From Bacillota bacterium (GTDB lineage Bacteria > Bacillota > Bacilli > Calditerricolales > Calditerricolaceae): a stretch of 8,512 nucleotides of DNA. The translations under genes and the position numbers were made by a program. Numbering within the stretch: the first letter of the stretch is position 1; the number at the start of each line of letters is the position of its first letter. The stretch is from NCBI GenBank assembly GCA_017577925.1, contig PKQU01000088.1, positions 1 through 8,512 on the forward strand, read 5' to 3'. Under the pieces are notes generated by a model. It did no database searches, was not told the DNA's origin, and worked only from the letters and a program-made list of their open reading frames with translations. Positions 1 through 7,300 of this stretch are shown here, piece by piece.

Positions 1-2223
1 CACCTGCCCGTTGATCGCGATGACCAGATCCTCGCCGCCGGTCTCGCCGATGTCCGCGCAGGGCACGCCGCGTTCCTCCGCCAGGGCCATCACGTCGGCC
101 ACACGGCTTGCGGGCACACTAATGAGCACCCGCGATGGGCTCTCGCTGAAAAGAAGGAAATCCGGCCGCAGGTCTGTCTCCAGTTCCACGCGGGCGCCGA
201 CACCACCGCTAATGGCCATCTCCGCCAGGGCCACACCCAGCCCGCCCTCGGACAGGTCATGGGCCGCCGTCACCCAGCCGCGGCGGATCGCCTCCAGGAC
301 GGTGCGCTGCACGGCTCGTTCCCGTTCGAGATCAAGCTTCGGCGGCCGACCGGCAATGGTACCGCGCACCAGCTTCTGGTACTCGCTGCCGCCGAGATCG
401 TCGGGGGCGGTTTCCCCGAGGAGGAGGATGCGCGCGCCGGCGCCCTTGAACGCCTGGGTGGTGATGTGGGCCACGTCTTCAATGAGCCCGACCATGCCGA
501 CGATGGGCGTGGGGTACACTGCCGCACCGTTCGTCTCGTTGTAGAAACTGACGTTGCCGCTGACCACCGGCGTCCCAAGGGCTTCGCAGGCGCGGGCCAT
601 GCCCTCGACGGCGCGGACGAACTGCCAGTAGATGCCCGGCTTCTCCGGGTTGCCAAAATTGAGACAGTTGGTCAGGGCCAGGGGTTCGGCGCCGGCGCAC
701 ACCACGTTGCGCGCCGCCTCGGCCACGGCGAGGGCCCCGCCGGCCAACGGGTCGAGGTACACGTAGCGCCCGTTGCCGTCGGTGGAAAAGGCCAGCGCCT
801 TGCGCGTCCCGCGGATCCACACCACCGCCGCGTCGGATCCCGGGCACACCGCTGTCTGTGCCTGCACCTGGTGGTCGTACTGCCGGTACACCCATTCCTT
901 GCTGGCAATTGTCGGCTGGGCGAGCAGGCACGTGAGCACCGCGCCGAGGTCCTCCGGCTCCGGCAGGTCGGTAACGTCCACCTTGGTCTGCTCGCGGAAG
1001 TAAGCCGGTTCCACCACCGGCCGCGTGTACACCGGGGCCCCGTCGGTCAGGGCCTTCACCGGCACCTCGGCCGCCACCGCGCCCTGGTGCCGCACGCGGA
1101 GCAGGCCGTCGCCGGTCACCCGGCCGATCACCGCCGCATGGAGGCCCCACTTGCGGCAGACGGCCAGCACCTCCTCCTCTTTCCCCTTTTCCACCACGAG
1201 CAGCATGCGCTCCTGCGACTCGGACAGCATCATCTCGTAGGGCGTCAGGTTCGGCTCGCGCTGCGGCACTCGGTCGAGGTCGAGCTCAATGCCGCACCCG
1301 CCCTTGCTGGCCATCTCGGCGCTCGACGAGGTGAGACCGGCCGCACCCATGTCCTGGATGCCGAGGACGAGACCGCGGTCGATCAGCTCCAGGCACGCCT
1401 CGAGGAGCAGCTTCTCGGCGAAGGGATCGCCCACCTGCACCGCCGGCCGCTTCTCCTCCGACGCCTCCGAAAGCTCCTCCGAGGCAAAGGTGGCGCCATG
1501 GATGCCGTCGCGTCCCGTGGCCGAACCCACGTACACCACCGGATTGCCCGCCCCGCGGGCCACGCCCTTTCGGATGTGCTCGTGCCGCAGGAGGCCGACG
1601 CACATGGCGTTAACGAGGGGGTTACCCTCGTAGCACGGGTCGAAGACCACTTCCCCGCCCACGGTGGGGATGCCGACGCAGTTGCCGTAGTGGGCAATAC
1701 CGGCCACCACCTGCTCGAAAAGATAACGCACGCGGGGGCTGTCCAGCTCGCCGAAACGCAAGGCGTTGAGCAGGGCAATCGGCCGGGCACCCATGGAGAA
1801 GACGTCGCGGATAATCCCGCCCACACCGGTGGCCGCGCCCTGGAACGGCTCGACGGCCGAGGGGTGATTGTGGCTTTCGATTTTAAACACCACGGCCAGC
1901 CCGTCGCCGATGTCGACGATGCCCGCTCCCTCGCCCGGCCCCTGCAGTACGCGCGGCCCCGTGGTCGGAAAGCGTTTCAAGACGGGCTTGGAGTTCTTGT
2001 AGCTGCAGTGCTCCGACCACATGACAGCGAAGAGGCCCGTTTCCGTGTAATTGGGCCGCCGGCCGAGAAGCCGCACCGCCCGCGCGTACTCGTCGTCGGT
2101 CAACCCCATTTCCCGATACAACTTCCGTTCGGCGATCTCGTCAGCCGTCGGCTCGCGACGCTCCGCTCGGTCAGGTTGCTCCGCCGGCGTCGTGCCGCCC
2201 GCCGTGAGCCGTTTTTGCGACAT
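1..2223 (-). CDS. purL: Phosphoribosylformylglycinamidine synthase subunit PurL (3' end cut by window edge)
   Basis: Synthetase subunit of FGAM synthetase, which converts FGAR, ATP and ammonia (from PurQ) to FGAM in de novo purine synthesis in the cytoplasm. The frame is open for 741 codons from ATG 2223 to base 1 with no stop. Compared with about 742 residues in Bacillus small-type PurL, plus an N-terminal extension here of about 15 residues, some 20-25 C-terminal residues lie outside the window. Visible motifs include MWSEHCSYK (residues 68-76, with catalytic-type His72), GPGEGAGIVDIGD (95-107), FKIESHNHP (113-121) and GVGGIIRDVFSMGARP (133-148). Further on come a GIQDMGAAGLTSSSAEM block and, near the end, HDLSEGGLGVALAEMA. 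The start is supported by a GGGAGGGG ribosome binding site just upstream. The first 53 nt overlap purQ, so the two are probably translationally coupled. The last gene of the visible operon; more pur genes may follow to the left. Confidence 0.97.
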   Translation of the reverse strand, partial: MSQKRLTAGGTTPAEQPDRAERREPTADEIAERKLYREMGLTDDEYARAVRLLGRRPNYTETGLFAVMWSEHCSYKNSKPVLKRFPTTGPRVLQGPGEGAGIVDIGDGLAVVFKIESHNHPSAVEPFQGAATGVGGIIRDVFSMGARPIALLNALRFGELDSPRVRYLFEQVVAGIAHYGNCVGIPTVGGEVVFDPCYEGNPLVNAMCVGLLRHEHIRKGVARGAGNPVVYVGSATGRDGIHGATFASEELSEASEEKRPAVQVGDPFAEKLLLEACLELIDRGLVLGIQDMGAAGLTSSSAEMASKGGCGIELDLDRVPQREPNLTPYEMMLSESQERMLLVVEKGKEEEVLAVCRKWGLHAAVIGRVTGDGLLRVRHQGAVAAEVPVKALTDGAPVYTRPVVEPAYFREQTKVDVTDLPEPEDLGAVLTCLLAQPTIASKEWVYRQYDHQVQAQTAVCPGSDAAVVWIRGTRKALAFSTDGNGRYVYLDPLAGGALAVAEAARNVVCAGAEPLALTNCLNFGNPEKPGIYWQFVRAVEGMARACEALGTPVVSGNVSFYNETNGAAVYPTPIVGMVGLIEDVAHITTQAFKGAGARILLLGETAPDDLGGSEYQKLVRGTIAGRPPKLDLERERAVQRTVLEAIRRGWVTAAHDLSEGGLGVALAEMAISGGVGARVELETDLRPDFLLFSESPSRVLISVPASRVADVMALAEERGVPCADIGETGGEDLVIAINGQV

Positions 2224-2914
2224 GGCGCTCCCCTCCCGTCCGTTCCTTCCAGTACCGCAGCAGCGACGTGAAGACGCGGCGGCCATCGGTCGAGCCGAGC
2301 AGTGCATGCACGGCCCGCTCCGGGTGCGGCATCATGCCCAGGACGTTGCCCCGCTCGTTCGCAATCCCGGCGATATGGTCCACCGACCCGTTGGGATTGG
2401 CACCGACGTAGCGGAACACGACGCGGTTTTCCGCCCGGAGCCGCTGCAGCGTTGCCTCGTCGCAGTAGTAGTTCCCCTCGCCGTGGGCGATGGGGATGCG
2501 GATGTGCTCGCCCGGCGCGTAGTCCAGCGTAAAGGGCGTGCGGTTGTTCTCCACGCGCAGGGTGACCGTCTCGCAGCGGAACTTGAGCGACGCGTTGCGC
2601 CGCATCGCCCCGGGCAAAAGCCCTGCTTCCAGAAGAATCTGAAAGCCGTTGCACACCCCGAGGACCGGTTTGCCCGCATCCGCCGCCTTCACCACTTCCC
2701 GCATCACCGGCGCGAAACGGGCGATGGCCCCGGCGCGCAGGTAGTCGCCGTAGGAAAACCCGCCCGGCAGGAGGATGGCATCGTAGGCGGACAGATCGGC
2801 CGCCGTGTGCCACACGGTGTCGACCGGCTCGCCCAGGCAGTCGGCGACGGCGCGGACCATGTCAACGTCACAGTTGGAACCGGGAAAGACGATCACGGCC
2901 ACGCGCACGGTCAT
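2171..2914 (-). CDS. purQ: Phosphoribosylformylglycinamidine synthase glutaminase subunit PurQ
   Basis: Class I glutamine amidotransferase that hydrolyses glutamine and passes ammonia to PurL within the PurS-PurQ-PurL complex. The protein has 247 residues. The N-terminus VAVIVFPGSNCDVD (5-18), the nucleophile motif GVCNGFQ (Cys88) and MMPHPERAV with His197 and Glu199 supply the expected Cys-His-Glu triad; PGGFSYGDYLRAGA (50-63) is also typical of the family. The ATG at 2914 sits inside an ATGA shared with the purS stop, a coupling arrangement usual for this pair. Bacillus PurQ is about 227 residues; here the reading frame continues about 17 residues into purL, ending in a Gly/His/Ala-rich tail that looks non-homologous. 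The tail is probably a by-product of the 53-nt overlap with purL rather than a functional domain. Confidence 0.97.
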   Translation of the reverse strand: MTVRVAVIVFPGSNCDVDMVRAVADCLGEPVDTVWHTAADLSAYDAILLPGGFSYGDYLRAGAIARFAPVMREVVKAADAGKPVLGVCNGFQILLEAGLLPGAMRRNASLKFRCETVTLRVENNRTPFTLDYAPGEHIRIPIAHGEGNYYCDEATLQRLRAENRVVFRYVGANPNGSVDHIAGIANERGNVLGMMPHPERAVHALLGSTDGRRVFTSLLRYWKERTGGERHVAKTAHGGRHDAGGAT

Positions 2915-3159
2915 CCCTCCACCCGCTCAATCCGGTACGACTCGATGACCGGATTGGCGAGGAGCCTGTCGCACATCTCCTTCAGGCGTGCGGCGGCCCA
3001 TTGCCGGTCGTCGGTATCCAGGTTGAGCTCGATCACCTTGCCGATGCGCACCTCGGCCACCTCGCCGTACCCCAAGGCGTGCAGGGCGCGTTGCGTCGCC
3101 TGGCCCTGGGGATCGAGCACCCCGTCCTTCAGCGTCACGACCACGCGGGCTTTCACCAT
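2911..3159 (-). CDS. purS: Phosphoribosylformylglycinamidine synthase subunit PurS
   Basis: Small structural subunit of FGAM synthetase in Bacilli and Archaea, needed to bring PurQ and PurL together. The protein has 82 residues, close to the roughly 84 of Bacillus. It begins MVKARVVVTLKDGVLDPQG, followed by QATQRALHALGY, EVRIGKVIEL and a C-terminal NPVIESYRIERVE, all typical of PurS. The start chosen is ATG 3159, which overlaps the purC stop by 7 nt (ATGGTGA). A longer reading from 3279 would add 40 Arg/Gly-rich residues lying inside the purC coding region, so it is rejected. The stop TGA overlaps the purQ start codon by 4 nt. The close coupling of purC, purS and purQ should help keep subunit amounts balanced (inference). 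Confidence 0.95.
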   Translation of the reverse strand: MVKARVVVTLKDGVLDPQGQATQRALHALGYGEVAEVRIGKVIELNLDTDDRQWAAARLKEMCDRLLANPVIESYRIERVEG

Positions 3160-3944
3160 CCGCCATCCCCCCCGATGCGCTTCCAGATTTCCGCGTACGC
3201 CTCCACAACGCCGCCCAGGTCGCGGCGAAAGCGATCCTTGTCCAGCTTCTCCCCGCTTGCGGCGTCCCAGAACCGGCACGTGTCCGGGGAGATCTCGTCG
3301 GCCACGAGCAGCTCGCCCTCCGCCGTGACGCCGAACTCCAGCTTAAAGTCGATGAGGCGGATGCCCCGCTGCGCCAGATACGGCATAAGCGCGTCGTTCA
3401 CCGCCAGGGCCAACGTCCGCATTTGGGCCAACTGCTGGGGCGTGGCCAGGCTCAGCACGGCGATGTGGTCGTCGTTCACCAGCGGATCGCCGAGGCGATC
3501 GTTTTTGTAGTAGCATTCCACCACCGGTTTCGGCAGGATCGCGCCCTCCGCAAGGCCGAGCCGCTTGGCCAGCGAGCCGGCGGCCACGTTGCGCACTACT
3601 ACCTCGAGGGGCAGGATCGCCACCTCGCGCACCAGCTGCTCCGTCGGCGAGAGCAGGCGTAGGAAGTGGTTGGGGATGCCGCGCTCGGTCAGGAGGGCGA
3701 ACAGGCGGGCACTGATCCGGTTCGCCAGCGCTCCCTTCCCCTCGAGAACGGACCGTTTTTCCCCGTTGAACGCCGTGGCGTCGTCCTTGAAGACAATCCA
3801 CAACGCCCCCGGCACGTTGGTGCGGTACACCTTCTTGGCCTTGCCCTCGTAGAGGAGCGCGCCCTTGGTCACCTCGCGCAGGTCGGGGGCCGCTTCCCGC
3901 CGCGCGGCCCGGTGTTGTGCCGTCGCACGTTGTTCCTCCGCCAT
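3153..3944 (-). CDS. purC: Phosphoribosylaminoimidazole-succinocarboxamide synthase (SAICAR synthetase)
   Basis: ATP-dependent ligase joining CAIR and aspartate to form SAICAR. The protein has 263 residues against about 241 in Bacillus. Recognisable parts are LLYEGKAKKVYRT (30-42, nucleotide-binding strand region), KDDATAFNGEKR (53-64), the signature LPLEVVVRN (111-119), the second signature LIDFKLEFG (197-205) and DEISPDTCRFWD (216-227). The start at ATG 3944 is backed by an AGGAGGG ribosome binding site 8 nt upstream. This makes the first 20 or so residues a charged, Arg/Ala-rich extension not seen in the Bacillus protein; homology begins near residue 28. A later in-frame start is possible, but none has comparable ribosome binding site support. 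A strong hairpin lies just upstream in the purB-purC gap, and the gene's 3' end overlaps purS. Confidence 0.97.
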   Translation of the reverse strand: MAEEQRATAQHRAARREAAPDLREVTKGALLYEGKAKKVYRTNVPGALWIVFKDDATAFNGEKRSVLEGKGALANRISARLFALLTERGIPNHFLRLLSPTEQLVREVAILPLEVVVRNVAAGSLAKRLGLAEGAILPKPVVECYYKNDRLGDPLVNDDHIAVLSLATPQQLAQMRTLALAVNDALMPYLAQRGIRLIDFKLEFGVTAEGELLVADEISPDTCRFWDAASGEKLDKDRFRRDLGGVVEAYAEIWKRIGGDGGW

Positions 3945-3969
3945 GGGGTTTTCCCTCCTCGATCGCCGC

Positions 3970-3998
3970 CCCGGCGGCCCGTGTCGCGGGCCGCCGGG
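3970..3998 (-). other. Perfect 12-bp GC-rich hairpin in the purB-purC gap
   Basis: Positions 3970-3981 (CCCGGCGGCCCG) are perfectly complementary to 3987-3998, with a 5-nt loop at 3982-3986. The hairpin lies 30 nt after the purB stop and ends about 12 nt before the purC ribosome binding site. No T-run follows in the direction of transcription, so it does not look like a standard intrinsic terminator. It could be an RNA-processing or stability element that sets the level of purC and later genes separately from purEKB, or a copy of a dispersed short palindrome. Only the structure is observed; the role is inferred. Confidence 0.7.
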
Positions 3999-4027
3999 AC
4001 CGGCTCGTGCGCTGCGACCCGTCTCCG

Positions 4028-5323
4028 TCAGTCGAGGCCGAGGCGCCGGAAGATGGTGTCCACGTGCTTCAGGTGCCAGCGCGGGTCAAAGCAGTCGGCC
4101 AGCTCCTCCGGCGACAGGTGCGCCGTGATGGCCGGGTCGCTTTCCAGAATTTCGCGGAAGGAGCGCCCCTCCTCCCACGCCTGCATCGCCCGCGGCTGGA
4201 CGAGGTCGTAGGCCGCTTCCCGGCTGAGGCCCTTGTCAATGAGGGCAAGAAGGACGCGCTGGGAATAGATGAGGCCGTAGGTCCTCTCCATGTTCCGCTT
4301 CATGTTCTCCGGGAAAACGGTGAGGTTCTCCACGATGTCGGCGAAGCGGTTGAGCATGTAGTTAAGCAGGATCGTCGCGTCGGGCAGGATGATCCGCTCC
4401 ACCGAGGAGTGGGAGATGTCCCGCTCGTGCCACAGAGGCACGTTTTCGTAGGCCGCCAGCATGTGGCCGCGGATGACCCGCGCCAGGCCGGAGATGTTCT
4501 CCGAACCGACCGGGTTGCGCTTGTGCGGCATGGCCGACGAGCCCTTCTGCCCGGCGTAGAACTTCTCCTCCACCTCACGGATCTCGCTGCGCTGCAGGCC
4601 GCGGATCTCCACGGCGAACTTCTCCAGCGACGTGGCGATGAGGGCCAGCGTGCTCAGGTAGTGGGCGTGGCGGTCGCGCTGCAACGTCTGCGTCGAGATC
4701 GGCGCGGGCTCAAGGCCCAGCTTGTGGCACACGTACTGCTCGACGAAGGGGTCGACGTTGGCATAGGTGCCCACCGCCCCGGAAATCTTGCCGACCTCCA
4801 CCATCTTCCGCGCATAGCGAAAGCGCTCCAGGTTGCGCTGCATCTCGGCGTACCACAGGGCCATTTTCAGCCCGAAGGTGGTCGGCTCGGCATGAACGCC
4901 GTGGGTGCGGCCCATCATCACCGTGTACTTGTGTTCAACGGCTTTCCGTTTCAGCACGCCAATCAGCCGCTCGATGTCGCGCTCGAGGATGGCATTGGCC
5001 TGCTTCAGGAGGTACCCGAGGGCCGTGTCCACCACATCAGTGGAGGTGAGGCCGTAGTGGACCCATTTTTTCTCCTCGCCGAGGGTCTCCGACACGGCGC
5101 GGGTGAACGCCACCACGTCGTGGCGCGTTTCCCGCTCGATCTCGTGGATGCGCCGGATGTCAAAGGAGGCATTTTCCCGCAGCTTGCGCACATCCTCCTG
5201 CGGAATGACACCCAGCTCGGCCCACGCCTCGCAGGCCAGGAGCTCCACCTCCAGCCAGGCGCGAAACTTGTTCTCCTCCGTCCAGATGGCGCCCATCTCC
5301 GGGCGTGTATAGCGTTCGATCAT
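4028..5323 (-). CDS. purB: Adenylosuccinate lyase
   Basis: Homotetrameric lyase of the fumarase/aspartase superfamily that removes fumarate from SAICAR (giving AICAR) and from adenylosuccinate (giving AMP), so it acts in both the main pathway and the AMP branch. The chosen start gives 431 residues, the same length as Bacillus subtilis PurB. It begins MIERYTRPEMGAIWTEENKF. Catalytic histidines are present at His68 (TRHDVVAF) and His141 (GRTHGVHAEP), and the superfamily signature GSSAMPHKRNP is at 261-271 on the flexible serine loop. The ATG at 5323 has a GGAGG site about 9 nt upstream. An in-frame ATG at 5359 would add 12 residues without homology and would include that ribosome binding site, so it is not used. 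The 92-nt gap after purK holds no promoter that I can defend. Confidence 0.98.
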   Translation of the reverse strand: MIERYTRPEMGAIWTEENKFRAWLEVELLACEAWAELGVIPQEDVRKLRENASFDIRRIHEIERETRHDVVAFTRAVSETLGEEKKWVHYGLTSTDVVDTALGYLLKQANAILERDIERLIGVLKRKAVEHKYTVMMGRTHGVHAEPTTFGLKMALWYAEMQRNLERFRYARKMVEVGKISGAVGTYANVDPFVEQYVCHKLGLEPAPISTQTLQRDRHAHYLSTLALIATSLEKFAVEIRGLQRSEIREVEEKFYAGQKGSSAMPHKRNPVGSENISGLARVIRGHMLAAYENVPLWHERDISHSSVERIILPDATILLNYMLNRFADIVENLTVFPENMKRNMERTYGLIYSQRVLLALIDKGLSREAAYDLVQPRAMQAWEEGRSFREILESDPAITAHLSPEELADCFDPRWHLKHVDTIFRRLGLD

Positions 5324-5415
5324 CCCGTCTGTCCTCCCTCGCATGCTCCCGTGCTGCACGGTTCACAGAAATGGATCCCGATCGGCTGCCGGGCGTTTCG
5401 CGCGGCCGCGAACCC

Positions 5416-6609
5416 TCATCCGTCGCGCCCGGCCTGTTCGTTGCCGGCATCGACGACATCCCACACGTCGAGGGCGCGGGCCACGGCGAGGGCCTCGTCC
5501 ACCGAATCGGCGACAATGTTGACATGGCCCATTTTCCGTATCGGCCGGGCCTCCGCCTTCCCGTACAGGTGCACCTTGACCCGGGCGTCGAGGTAGGGAA
5601 GCCGCTGGAGCAGGCGCGGCAGGTGCGCCCCAAGCACGTTGACCATGACGACGGGCGTGAGGAGCCGCACGTCACCGAGGGGCAGGTTGCAGACAGCCCG
5701 CAGGTGCTGCTCGAATTGCGACGTCACGCAGGCATCCATCGTGAAATGACCGGAGTTGTGGGGCCGCGGCGCCAGCTCGTTGACGCGCAGGGCGCCGTCA
5801 GCCGTCAGGAACATCTCCACGGCCAGGAGCCCGACGGCGTTCAAGCGCTCAGCAGCGGCGCAGGCCAGCTCCGTCGCCCGCCGCGCCGTCATCTCGTCGA
5901 CACGAGCCGGTACCATCGTCGTGCGCAGGATGCCCGATACGTGCACGTTTTCCGCCACCGGAAAGGGGCGCATCGTGCCATCCTGCCGGCGGGCCACCAC
6001 CACCGACAGTTCCTTGACGAAGGGCACCCAGGCCTCCAGTACGAGAGGGCCTCGCCCCGCCAGGTCGGCGTAGGCCGGCCCGGCCTCCTCCCGCGCGCGG
6101 ATGACGCGCTGTCCCTTGCCATCGTACCCCCCGGTGGCCGTTTTCAGCACGGCGGGAAGGCCCAGCTCGTCGAGGGCCCGTTCGAGATCGGCCCGGCTGG
6201 CCACCTCCCGAAACGGCGCCACCGGAATGCCGGAGGCTTCCAGGGCCCGCTTTTCCATCAGGCGATGCTGGGTGATGCGCAGCAGGCGGCTACCCTGCGG
6301 CACGTGGGCGCACGCCTCCAGCTCCGCCACAACCTCGGCATCCAGGTGCTCAAACTCGTAGGTGATCACATCGGCCCGCGCGGCGAGCGCGCGCGCCGCG
6401 TCCCGGTCGGCGAAGGAGGCGAGAATCTGCTGGTCGGCCACCTGGGCGGCCGGAGCGTCCGGCGTCGGGTCCAGCACAACGAAACGGTACCCCATCTGCC
6501 GGCCGGCCAGGGCCAGCATGCGGCCCAGCTGTCCCCCGCCGAGTATGCCCACGGTGCTGCCCGGTAGCACCACAGAAGCAGGGGTTACCCGATCGGCACA
6601 GCGTTTCAC
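5416..6609 (-). CDS. purK: 5-(carboxyamino)imidazole ribonucleotide synthase (PurK)
   Basis: ATP-grasp enzyme that converts AIR, ATP and bicarbonate to N5-CAIR, the substrate of PurE. The protein has 397 residues. The N-terminal fold motif GILGGGQLGRML is at 21-32, the central ATP-grasp motif GGYDGKGQ at 160-167, and the metal/substrate-binding NELAPRPHNSGH at 277-288; QFEQHLRAVCNLPLG (298-312) is also typical. Translation starts at GTG 6609, placed 3 nt after the purE stop, with GGGAGG about 8 nt upstream. No in-frame ATG lies between this GTG and the conserved region, so the GTG start is the best choice. Its location directly after purE matches the functional pair in Bacillus. The C-terminus is complete, ending past the KMGHVNI motif. 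Confidence 0.97.
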   Translation of the reverse strand: MKRCADRVTPASVVLPGSTVGILGGGQLGRMLALAGRQMGYRFVVLDPTPDAPAAQVADQQILASFADRDAARALAARADVITYEFEHLDAEVVAELEACAHVPQGSRLLRITQHRLMEKRALEASGIPVAPFREVASRADLERALDELGLPAVLKTATGGYDGKGQRVIRAREEAGPAYADLAGRGPLVLEAWVPFVKELSVVVARRQDGTMRPFPVAENVHVSGILRTTMVPARVDEMTARRATELACAAAERLNAVGLLAVEMFLTADGALRVNELAPRPHNSGHFTMDACVTSQFEQHLRAVCNLPLGDVRLLTPVVMVNVLGAHLPRLLQRLPYLDARVKVHLYGKAEARPIRKMGHVNIVADSVDEALAVARALDVWDVVDAGNEQAGRDG

Positions 6610-6612
6610 CGC

Positions 6613-7128
6613 TCACGCCTCCCGCGGATCGGCCTGCTCCAGCACCTGTCGCCGGAGCTCCTCCCGCCGTTCGGCCAGCCGCCGGCGGATTTCCGGATAT
6701 TTGATCCCGAGAATCTCCGCGGCCAAGATCCCGGCGTTGACTGCGCCTGCCTTGCCGATGGCCACCGTGGCTACCGGGACGCCGCCGGGCATCTGCACGA
6801 TGGACAGCAGCGAATCCAGTCCCTTGAGGGCCCGCGATTCCACCGGCACACCGATCACCGGCAGCACCGTCTTGGCCGCCACCATACCCGGCAGGTGGGC
6901 CGCCCCGCCGGCCCCGGCAATGATCACCTCCAGGCCGCGGTCCGCCGCTGTCTCCGCATAGCGGAACATTTCATCCGGCGTGCGGTGGGCCGACACCACG
7001 CGCACCTCATGGGAAACGCCCAGCTCATCCAGCACCGCACACGCCTCACGCATCGTCTCCCAATCCGAACGGCTGCCCATGATCACGCCCACCAGCGGCT
7101 GCTGCCCTTCCGCGCCGATCTGCGGCAT
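6613..7128 (-). CDS. purE: N5-carboxyaminoimidazole ribonucleotide mutase (PurE, class I)
   Basis: Octameric mutase that moves the carboxyl group of N5-CAIR to give CAIR, working directly after PurK. The protein has 171 residues, usual for class I PurE. Motifs are VGVIMGSRSDWETM (13-26), VSAHRTPDEMF (45-55, His48 in the active site), AGAGGAAHLPGMVAAKT (71-87), the loop PVIGVPVES (90-98) and VQMPGGVPVATVAIG (111-125). The presence of purK next door and the class I motifs argue against the CO2-using class II AIR carboxylase. The start at ATG 7128 has GGAGGG close upstream (about 5 nt spacing). It is the first gene of the operon, read from the promoter near 7237-7265 with a leader of about 100 nt. 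Confidence 0.98.
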   Translation of the reverse strand: MPQIGAEGQQPLVGVIMGSRSDWETMREACAVLDELGVSHEVRVVSAHRTPDEMFRYAETAADRGLEVIIAGAGGAAHLPGMVAAKTVLPVIGVPVESRALKGLDSLLSIVQMPGGVPVATVAIGKAGAVNAGILAAEILGIKYPEIRRRLAERREELRRQVLEQADPREA

Positions 7129-7173
7129 GGTTCCCTCCGTCCTTTCCGTACTGTTTCACGCGTTTCCGCTTTT

Positions 7174-7186
7174 ATTGTTCGTGAAT
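7174..7186 (-). promoter_or_regulatory. Third PurBox-like sequence inside the pur leader
   Basis: The minus strand reads ATTCACGAACAAT, matching 11 of 13 positions of the PurR operator consensus AWWWCCGAACWWT, including the CGAAC core. It lies about 45-55 nt downstream of the predicted transcription start, within the transcribed leader. A weaker partial match carrying GAAC is on the other strand at about 7187-7199. Either could be chance, given the A+T-rich stretch. Confidence 0.4.
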
Positions 7187-7236
7187 ACTTGAACATCCTT
7201 TAAACCGTTTCCATACTTCATTCGTCTTGCCCTTTC

Positions 7237-7265
7237 AGTGTACCGTCTCGCCCGGCGGATGTCAA
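7237..7265 (-). promoter_or_regulatory. Sigma-A promoter of the pur operon
   Basis: On the minus strand a perfect -35 hexamer TTGACA (7260-7265) is followed after exactly 17 bp by the -10 hexamer TACACT (7237-7242). Transcription would start near 7230, giving a leader of about 100 nt before purE. The PurBox at 7269-7281 ends 3 bp upstream of the -35, so PurR bound there should interfere with RNA polymerase, as known for the Bacillus pur operon. Confidence 0.85.
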
Positions 7266-7268
7266 CCA

Positions 7269-7281
7269 ATTCCCGAACATT
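7269..7281 (+). promoter_or_regulatory. PurBox (PurR operator), promoter-proximal
   Basis: ATTCCCGAACATT matches the Bacillus PurR operator consensus AWWWCCGAACWWT at 12 of 13 positions. It abuts the pur -35 element. With the second box at 7301-7313 it forms an inverted pair with 19 bp between them, close to the spacing known for Bacillus PurR targets. PurR represses when PRPP is low. The purR gene is not in this window. Confidence 0.85.
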
Positions 7282-7300
7282 ACTCGGATGGATTTCTAAT

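Noticed and set aside
259..2271. 670-codon open frame on the plus strand
   Set aside because: It lies in codon register opposite purL, whose product is unmistakable. Long antisense frames are common in high-GC genes because stop codons are rare; its His/Arg/Gly-rich translation resembles no family.
3160..3279. Longer purS start
   Set aside because: The extra 40 residues lie within purC and are Arg/Gly-rich; the ATG at 3159 gives the normal family length and beginning.
5324..5359. 12-residue longer purB start
   Set aside because: MIERY at 5323 matches the family start and has its own GGAGG site, which the longer version would place inside the coding region.
2051..5596. Long plus-strand frames (2051-3328, 3666-4211, 3917-5596)
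   Set aside because: They run antisense to purQ, purS, purC and purB, have composition typical of shadow frames and cross real gene boundaries without ribosome binding site support.
5305..6567. 420-codon plus-strand frame
   Set aside because: Antisense to purK, which has all ATP-grasp motifs; the plus translation has no recognisable domain.
7129..7236. Guanine riboswitch in the pur leader
   Set aside because: The leader is short and I see none of the conserved purine aptamer core sequences nor a terminator hairpin with a T-run.
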